Below, piece after piece: positions 58,594-64,000 of a DNA stretch of 64,000 bases. Within the stretch, counting starts at the first letter, position 1. The number at the start of each line of letters is the position of its first letter. The notes under the pieces are model-generated. The model searched no databases, was not told where the DNA came from, and saw nothing but the letters and a program-made list of their open reading frames with translations. A program made the translations under genes and the position numbers. This DNA comes from CBINFS01 sp966250015 (lineage in GTDB: Bacteria > Bacteroidota > Rhodothermia > Rhodothermales > DASSAV01), in assembly GCA_966250015.1 (NCBI GenBank), contig CBINFS010000005.1, positions 91,562 to 155,561 on the forward strand, given 5' to 3'.

Positions 58594-58953
58594 ATGAAAA
58601 TCGATTCCCTCCATACACAGGTACCGATCGATCCATTTGGATCAGCCCGCAAGCCCCGGAATATCGAAGAGGCCGCAAAGCAGTTTGAAGCGATCCTGGC
58701 GAGACAGCTGGTCCGATCGATGACCGACGGCCTGTTCAAAAGCAACTTCAGCGGTGAGGACGGCCCTGCCTGGATGGAGGGCTACAACGACACCCAGCGA
58801 GACCTGTTGACCGGCGTGCTGGCAGACCATCTCGTAAAGAGCGGAAAGCTGAAGCTTTCCGACATGTTGCTGCGCAGCTGGGAAAATTTGAATGACGGGC
58901 CGAGCGATAGTGCGGCGCAGGAAATCAATAAAACCGAGGAGGAAGGCCGATGA
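58594..58953 (+). CDS. flgJ: FlgJ-type rod-binding protein, without muramidase domain
   Basis: This 119-residue protein contains only the N-terminal rod-binding domain of FlgJ: E-E-A-A-K-Q-F-E-A-I-L-A-R-Q-L-V-R-S-M near 25 and Q-R-D-L-L-T-G-V-L-A-D-H-L near 68. It caps or scaffolds the growing rod. The glucosaminidase half found in Gammaproteobacteria is absent, as in most other phyla, so another enzyme must open the wall. It overlaps flgN by four bases (ATGA). Confidence 0.88.
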   Translation: MKIDSLHTQVPIDPFGSARKPRNIEEAAKQFEAILARQLVRSMTDGLFKSNFSGEDGPAWMEGYNDTQRDLLTGVLADHLVKSGKLKLSDMLLRSWENLNDGPSDSAAQEINKTEEEGR

Positions 58954-59504
58954 CGACGCAAACGAAACGGACTGTAGATGAAGAAAGTGGTCCTCCCGTC
59001 CTTGCACGAGAATTGTTAAAGACGCTCATGCTGGAATATGAGGCCATGAAGGAGCTCGAATCCTCCATCGAAGGCCAGCTGGAAGCTCTGCGTACGATGA
59101 AGGTGGATCAGCTCGAAGAGCAAACACTCATATCGAGCGGACTGGCCGAGAAGCTGAAGGTGCTGCGACGAAAACGTGAAGGTCAGCTCCGGTTGTTGAG
59201 CAGGTTTCTCAATCAGAAGGACCATGCTTCCAGTCTTCAGGAAACGGCAGACGCTTTGAAAGACCTCGATCCGGTCACGAGCCGCGAGCTTCTGAGTTTT
59301 CGTTCGCGCATGCTCGATCTTGCGGGGACGACGAAAAACAGGTGCAGCGACCTCGAGTTTTCCTTGCAGCACGCCCTTCAGATGGGCCAGGAGATCATTG
59401 GACTCCTCCAGCTCAATGAGACCTCAACGGCTCGCGTGTATACGTCGAACGGTGTTCCTGCTCAGGCTACACAGGCACACTCCCTGGTCAATCAACTGGG
59501 ATAA
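58950..59504 (+). CDS. flgN: FlgN-like export chaperone
   Basis: This 184-residue all-helical cytosolic protein has the FlgN heptad pattern (~18-75 and ~110-160), for example L-L-K-T-L-M-L-E-Y-E-A-M-K-E-L. FlgN keeps FlgK and FlgL unfolded and targets them to the export gate. The assignment rests on position directly before flgK and flgL together with the fold pattern, since FlgN sequences diverge strongly. The flgK start overlaps its stop by one base (TAATG). Confidence 0.75.
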   Translation: MTTQTKRTVDEESGPPVLARELLKTLMLEYEAMKELESSIEGQLEALRTMKVDQLEEQTLISSGLAEKLKVLRRKREGQLRLLSRFLNQKDHASSLQETADALKDLDPVTSRELLSFRSRMLDLAGTTKNRCSDLEFSLQHALQMGQEIIGLLQLNETSTARVYTSNGVPAQATQAHSLVNQLG

Positions 59505-60928
59505 TGAGTATTCATCAGCTCATAGAAATCGCACGGCGCTCCTTTCGCGTTCAGACGGCCGCCATGAACGTGGCCGGTCAGAACATCGCGAACGTTAACA
59601 CCGAAGGGTACTCACGCCAGAGAATCGGGCTACAGGCGGACTCCCTGGCCAACAGGGGACTCCACACCCAGCTCGGTCCCGGGACGGTTACGGGCGCAGG
59701 TGTGTCGCTCCAGACCTTCGAACGGCTGCGGGACGGTCTCCTCGTCTCGGCGGGCTGGGAAGCCCGCTCGATGCTCGGATCAGCCGACGAAGAGCAACGA
59801 ATCCTGAGCGCGCTCGAGGGACTGATGGCTTCTTCCGAAAAGGGCGCGCTGCAAAACGTCCTGGGTGAGTTCTGGAACGCTTGGGCAGACCTCGCCGACC
59901 ACCCGACTGACGAGGGGGTACGCCTGGCCGTCCGAAGCGCCGGTGAAAACCTCACCCTCACCCTCAATCGCCTCAGCTTTGGGATCAAAGAGCTCGCCGA
60001 TCAGACCTACGAAGCGCTTGCAGGCGGCATTACCGACATCAATAAGAAGATCGACGAAATCGCCAGGCTAAATGCGACCATCGAGCGTGCACGCATGACG
60101 GGTGCGCCCGACCTGGCCGCCGAAGACAAACGTGACCTCCTCGTCAAAGAGCTGTCGATGTTCGTGCCGCTACGCGTTCAGCAGGAGGCTCGCGGCGGCT
60201 ATATGGTCACCATAAACGGCATGGCCGTCGTCCAGGGTGACAAAACCACACACCTTACCCTCTCGAACACGAGTGGGACCCCCACGGTCGAGTTTGGAAC
60301 GACCGGTGTGGTCTTCAAGACCGATCCCGGTCAAAACGACGGCCGCCTGGGTGCTTGGCTCAGAACAATCAATACGACGCTGCCGGATACCACCGCGAAG
60401 CTGGACGAGCTGGCCAGGTCACTCGTCGCAGGTGTAAATGCGCTGCATGCCAACCCATTGGACGATGCCGGCAATCCGCTCGGTACACCGCCCGTTGACT
60501 TCTTCGAGCAGCCGGCCGATATCATGGACGTCAACGCGTCCAACATCCGGCTATCTGACGCTGTTACCGCCGATCATACGCTAATCGCACCCGTCGAAGC
60601 ATTTTACGACGTTGGAGGGAAGCTGATCAGTATGGCTTCGGCCATCGCCGACCTCCGTACCACTAACCTTGGATCGTTAAGCACCACTACTGAATCTTTT
60701 ACCATCGATCTGGCCTCCGCTATCGGCCAGAAGATCCATCAGGCGTCCTCACGTGCTGCAGGTCAATCCGCCGTTGTCGATCATCTGGATGCCATGGCAA
60801 ATGGTGTATCTGCCGTTTCCATCGACGAAGAACTGACCAACCTGATCAAGTACCAGCAGGCCTACGCAGCAGCCGCCCGCGTATTGGCGACTACTCAGGT
60901 TCTTTTTGACGAGCTGCTGGAACTCTAA
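59504..60928 (+). CDS. flgK: Flagellar hook-associated protein 1 FlgK
   Basis: This 474-residue hook-filament junction protein shows the N-terminal axial motif M-N-V-A-G-Q-N-I-A-N-V-N-T-E-G-Y near 21, the G-A-G-V-S-L-Q-T region near 64 and the C-terminal I-D-E-E-L-T-N-L-I-K-Y-Q-Q-A-Y-A-A-A-A-R-V near 440. The length is near the lower end for FlgK, so the variable surface domain is small. It is translationally coupled to flgN. Confidence 0.95.
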   Translation: MSIHQLIEIARRSFRVQTAAMNVAGQNIANVNTEGYSRQRIGLQADSLANRGLHTQLGPGTVTGAGVSLQTFERLRDGLLVSAGWEARSMLGSADEEQRILSALEGLMASSEKGALQNVLGEFWNAWADLADHPTDEGVRLAVRSAGENLTLTLNRLSFGIKELADQTYEALAGGITDINKKIDEIARLNATIERARMTGAPDLAAEDKRDLLVKELSMFVPLRVQQEARGGYMVTINGMAVVQGDKTTHLTLSNTSGTPTVEFGTTGVVFKTDPGQNDGRLGAWLRTINTTLPDTTAKLDELARSLVAGVNALHANPLDDAGNPLGTPPVDFFEQPADIMDVNASNIRLSDAVTADHTLIAPVEAFYDVGGKLISMASAIADLRTTNLGSLSTTTESFTIDLASAIGQKIHQASSRAAGQSAVVDHLDAMANGVSAVSIDEELTNLIKYQQAYAAAARVLATTQVLFDELLEL

Positions 60929-60945
60929 ACGGACTACCTTAAGGC

Positions 60946-61911
60946 ATGGACCCTTTATTCGTCGCGCGAGAGCGTAGCCTCTACCAGTTACTCACCACGC
61001 GCACCATTCAAAATCGTCAGAGGGAGATCGCCCGGCTGCAGGAGGAATCCAGCTCCGGCATCCGGGTCAACCGCCCTTCCGACGACCCTACCAGCTACGC
61101 CCTGGCACGAAAGCTCGACGTCATCAACGACCGGTACGAGCATTACCAGAAAACGATCGACTCCGCTCGTAACTGGGTCAACCACACGCAGGAAGCACTC
61201 GACCAGCTCGTCGAGTTCTATACGGAAGCCTATGAAAGAGGCATTCGGATAAGGAATGACACATTTTCCGCCGACGAGCGAAACGACTACATCCAGCGTA
61301 TCGAGTTCATCCTCCAGAACGTACCCGATCAGCTCAATTCGAAGTTCGGAGACGAGTATCTGTTTGCCGGATCGAGGAGCACCCAGAAGCCGTTCAGCTC
61401 GACGGTCGATAACACCGCAACCCCGCCCCAGGTTACCGTGACGTACCACGGCACCCCCTACGTAGCTGACGGCTCACGTGGAAGCCGAACGCGTCACATC
61501 GCCCCGGGCATCTCGCTCGACATCGCCCTCAACGGACAGCGCCTGTGGGAAGTACACGACTCGACCGACGGCACCACCTTCACCATAACGGACGCCCTCC
61601 AGGACCTCGCCAACGCCCTTTACGCCGACGATGACGCCGCCATCGAAACGGCGCTGGGACGGGTTCAAATGGCGCGCGACCACGTGATTTCGCTCACCGC
61701 CGAAACGGGCAATCTCGCCAACAGGCTGTCCATCGTGTCTGACCAAATGCGCGAAACGAGCCTGCTACTAGAGGAACGCCGTTCCCACCTCGAAGACGCC
61801 GATCTGATCGAGACGCTCATGAACCTGCAACGCGAGCAGCTCGGCCTCGAGGCAGCCCTGAAAACGACGGCAAGCCTCATACAAACGACCTTGCTCGATT
61901 ACCTGCGATAG
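60946..61911 (+). CDS. flgL: Flagellar hook-associated protein 3 FlgL
   Basis: This 321-residue junction protein is flagellin-like at both ends: L-Q-E-E-S-S-S-G-I-R-V-N-R-P-S-D-D-P near 30 and, at the C-terminus, L-E-D-A-D-L-I-E-T-L-M-N-L-Q-R-E-Q-L-G-L near 280. The 17-base gap after flgK and the standard pair order support the call. Flagellin itself is not in the window. Confidence 0.94.
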   Translation: MDPLFVARERSLYQLLTTRTIQNRQREIARLQEESSSGIRVNRPSDDPTSYALARKLDVINDRYEHYQKTIDSARNWVNHTQEALDQLVEFYTEAYERGIRIRNDTFSADERNDYIQRIEFILQNVPDQLNSKFGDEYLFAGSRSTQKPFSSTVDNTATPPQVTVTYHGTPYVADGSRGSRTRHIAPGISLDIALNGQRLWEVHDSTDGTTFTITDALQDLANALYADDDAAIETALGRVQMARDHVISLTAETGNLANRLSIVSDQMRETSLLLEERRSHLEDADLIETLMNLQREQLGLEAALKTTASLIQTTLLDYLR

Positions 61912-61965
61912 ACCACGCCACAATTGCCAGGACTCAACCGACACCCCAGCCGCAACACCAGAACC

Positions 61966-62769
61966 ATGTCAGTCAACAGCTCGAGTTTCGAAACCCTTTT
62001 GCCGCCCATACTGACATTCACGCGGGTAGAAGGAGTTCCTGCCGCCGTTAAGCCCGTTTGGGAAGCCATGCGGAGGCATGACTGCCGAACGGCTCTATCG
62101 ACAGGGCGAGAGCTATTGCAAACCACGAGTGACACGGCTCTCTTGATCGCCCTTGCCGTGGCTGAAATGAACACGGGTAATAGCAGCCAGGCGCGGATGC
62201 TGGCAAATACGGCGCTCCAGCGTTGCCCGGTTCAATGGGCTGGCCACCGGGTCATTATCGAAGTGCTTCAACTGGAAGGACGCCACGACGAAGCCTACCT
62301 CTACACCTCGATGCTGAACGTCCCGGACGGCATTCCGACCTGGGATGAGCCGCTGAGTCTTCGAGATCAAAACCTGCTCGGCGCAGCACTGGCGTGGAAG
62401 GTGCGGGACTGGGAAGGAGCCTTTCAACACGTATCGCTGGCCTATCCCGAAGGGATTGAATCAATTCCCGACGACCTATTGGACGACGTTTTCCGCCTTA
62501 CCCTCTACCTTAACAAGGCAGATCTGGCAGCCCGTGTCGCCCGCAGAATGATCAAGGGACGATCCATCCATTACGCCGATGTCCTGCTACAAACCTTCGT
62601 GCAGCAGGGCTGGATCGATCACGCCCTTTCCCTTTACAGAACCATTTTCAATCAATCCCCCGAGGACCCGCTATTACGCCGCCGTATGGTCGGGCTTTGC
62701 ATCCGAACCGGAGCAATCGAAGAAGCACGCCGACTATCACGACCCGGAGCACTGGAGATATATCCTTGA
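61966..62769 (+). CDS. Helical-repeat (TPR-like) protein at the end of the flagellar operon
   Basis: This 267-residue soluble protein starts at the ATG at 61966; a TTG at 61924 would add 14 residues. Helix pairs resembling degenerate TPRs run through ~30-250, for example A-L-L-I-A-L-A-V-A-E-M-N-T-G-N-S-S-Q-A near 58 and L-Q-T-F-V-Q-Q-G-W-I-D-H-A-L-S-L-Y near 210. No named family is recognised. Its frame runs into the HDOD gene region, suggesting coupled translation. It may be a protein-interaction adaptor. Confidence 0.65.
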   Translation: MSVNSSSFETLLPPILTFTRVEGVPAAVKPVWEAMRRHDCRTALSTGRELLQTTSDTALLIALAVAEMNTGNSSQARMLANTALQRCPVQWAGHRVIIEVLQLEGRHDEAYLYTSMLNVPDGIPTWDEPLSLRDQNLLGAALAWKVRDWEGAFQHVSLAYPEGIESIPDDLLDDVFRLTLYLNKADLAARVARRMIKGRSIHYADVLLQTFVQQGWIDHALSLYRTIFNQSPEDPLLRRRMVGLCIRTGAIEEARRLSRPGALEIYP

Positions 62770-62795
62770 ACCGGTATAACCGATTCCAACGACCT

Positions 62796-63806
62796 ATGTC
62801 CACCGACGGATACATAACTACGACCGAGACCCCTCGAAGGACCCTGAGCAGGCTTGAGCTGCGTTGCCCGCCTCTTCCACAGACGCTCGTGGAAGCGATG
62901 GACCTCATCGATCACCCCGAGAAGCTCGAAGTCGGTCCCGTTGCAGAAATGGTTCAGCGCGATCCGGTCGTGGTCGCCCGGTTGCTCCACATCGTAAACT
63001 CTGCGTACTACGGTCTCCGCCACTCCATCAGCAGCGCCGAGCGTGCGGTCGTCATGCTCGGTCCCGTTGCCGTCGCCGGCATCGTCGTGGGCATGAACAT
63101 GCTCAAGCTAAGGAAAGCCATTGACGGCCCGGTAGAAGCGATCTTCAACAGTCTCATCCGGCACAGTCTCGCCACCGCTTTCCTTACCCGCCACCTGCTC
63201 GACGGATCACCACGCGATCGCACCGAATTCGCTCGCCAATACCCAAACCGCATCGGTGTAAGCTTCACAGCCGGACTTCTCCACGACTTCGGGAAGATCA
63301 TCCTGGTTTTCAACTACCCGAAGGAAGCCGTCGAGTTCTATCAAAAACAAACGCTTACGAAACACGTCGACGATCCGGACCTTCGCGTCCTCGAACAGCT
63401 GCTCTTCGGCTACGACCATACTGAAGCCGGAGAATTCGTTGCACGGAAGCTCAACTTTCCCGACCTCCTCGTTGACGTCATCCGTCTGCATCACGAGCCG
63501 ACGTATCCCGAAGGAATGTCGGAATCGGACCGAATCCTGCGGGCTACCACTGCTGCCAACCTGGCCGCGAAAGCCATGGGCTACTCCTTCACACATGCCT
63601 TGACGTGGGAAGAGGCGGCAAATGATGCGATCTGGCCACTCTTAATCGAACGCGACCTTGGCCACCTTGACGATGCGGAAGCCCTCATCGCAGAAATCGT
63701 CGACCTTCAGGAGCACCTCGATACGTACGTCCAAAACATGATGACCGGCCCACAGGAAGCCAATAAGAAGCAACCCAATGGCCGGTCCCACCTGCACCTC
63801 GCGTGA
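62796..63806 (+). CDS. HDOD-domain signalling protein
   Basis: This 336-residue cytosolic protein starts at the ATG at 62796; a TTG at 62766 overlapping the previous stop (TTGA) is an alternative. The HDOD domain (~15-215) shows L-P-Q-T-L-V-E-A-M-D-L-I near 25, V-A-R-L-L-H-I-V-N-S-A-Y-Y near 58, A-V-V-M-L-G near 82 and T-A-G-L-L-H-D-F-G-K near 155. HDOD proteins are linked to motility, c-di-GMP and stress signalling, usually without the catalytic HD pair. A second helical region follows (~220-320). It is the last gene of the flagellar run. Confidence 0.82.
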   Translation: MSTDGYITTTETPRRTLSRLELRCPPLPQTLVEAMDLIDHPEKLEVGPVAEMVQRDPVVVARLLHIVNSAYYGLRHSISSAERAVVMLGPVAVAGIVVGMNMLKLRKAIDGPVEAIFNSLIRHSLATAFLTRHLLDGSPRDRTEFARQYPNRIGVSFTAGLLHDFGKIILVFNYPKEAVEFYQKQTLTKHVDDPDLRVLEQLLFGYDHTEAGEFVARKLNFPDLLVDVIRLHHEPTYPEGMSESDRILRATTAANLAAKAMGYSFTHALTWEEAANDAIWPLLIERDLGHLDDAEALIAEIVDLQEHLDTYVQNMMTGPQEANKKQPNGRSHLHLA

Positions 63807-63930
63807 GTCATTGAAATGCTGAAAGGAGTGCACTAACAACAGGCCGCTGATGGCGCAGATGATTGCATTTGGTTTTTAGAGGCTTTCCCAAGGTTTGGAC
63901 GTCTCAGGCTATTGATACACTCAACAAGTA

Positions 63931-63959
63931 CGTCATCTCCGCGAAGGCGGAGATCCAGG
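63931..63959 (+). repeat. REP-like element, intact copy
   Basis: This 29-base unit contains the perfect palindrome ATCTCCGC (63935-63942), loop GAAG, GCGGAGAT (63947-63954), flanked by CGTC and CCAGG. It matches the degenerate copy at 2327-2355 at 24 of 29 positions. It lies about 125 bases beyond the HDOD gene stop. Confidence 0.65.
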
Positions 63960-64000
63960 CGACGGCGCCGTTAGGCTATAGGGTTCTACCTCGCGCGGCC

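Noticed and set aside
1..64000. CRISPR arrays, insertion sequences, prophage or integrative elements
   Set aside because: No regularly spaced direct repeats, transposase, integrase or phage structural genes were seen. The gene content is housekeeping throughout.

Overview
The window is a bacterial chromosome segment, about 57% GC by eye, densely coded with housekeeping genes and free of recognisable insertion sequences, prophage, CRISPR arrays or rRNA/tRNA genes. Gene content fits a motile, aerobic, Gram-negative member of the Bacteroidota, most likely the Rhodothermia (Rhodothermales/Salinibacter relatives). The support is a WbqC-family protein, a BrxA/BrxB bacilliredoxin with a CGC site, HslUV plus MreBC, secreted lipoproteins with lipoboxes, a protein with the features of an outer-membrane beta barrel, weak Shine-Dalgarno usage and frequent TTG starts. 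This placement is inferred from gene types, not from a search.

Layout. 1-2225: groES-groEL behind a perfect CIRCE operator, closed by a strong terminator. 2226-5836: a repeat-bearing intergenic region, then (minus strand) a three-PAS histidine kinase followed by a tandem TerB-like protein. 5837-10740 (minus): an ADP-forming acyl-CoA synthetase/GNAT fusion, a small orphan transcription unit, and a GlmM-type hexose-phosphate mutase. 11005-14783: ctaA-ctaB (haem A synthesis) in line with a two-gene ABC-2 exporter. 14855-18079: rlmN, a small membrane protein and a HerA-like ATPase. 18148-23092: a Tat-exported TIM-barrel lipoprotein, lipoamide dehydrogenase, a YceI protein and a probable outer-membrane barrel. 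23223-27938: the ybbP-ybbA ABC system divergent from a lipoprotein TesA-like esterase, then a WbqC protein.

28159-38202 holds a run of same-strand genes: LD-carboxypeptidase, purN, purH, mreB, mreC, dacB, hslV, a NYN-domain protein and hslU. It mixes cell-wall shape and recycling, purine synthesis and ATP-dependent proteolysis. 38267-42380 is a three-gene surface-polysaccharide-like block (FemAB-like acyltransferase, polytopic membrane protein, Wzx-like flippase). 42452-54353 is a mixed zone: bacilliredoxin, YtxH protein, NlpC/P60 lipoprotein, greA, mtgA, threonine aldolase, OPT transporter with a small membrane partner, alpha/beta hydrolase, GH26 lipoprotein, FAH-family enzyme, rplU-rpmA and an MtfA-like peptidase.

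54491-63806 is a tightly packed flagellar operon, flgF-flgG-flgA-flgH-flgI-flgJ-flgN-flgK-flgL, ending in a helical-repeat protein and an HDOD protein. It is preceded by a near-consensus sigma-54 promoter (TGGCAG-N5-TTGCG, 54491-54506). It encodes the distal rod, the P and L rings with their chaperone, the rod-cap scaffold protein and the hook-filament junction.

No single large unknown system stands out. The least explained items are the orphan promoter-terminator unit at 8791-9230, the NYN protein between hslV and hslU, the kinase/tandem-TerB pair, the FlgH protein without a lipobox, and the REP-like and nested inverted repeats near the two ends of the window.
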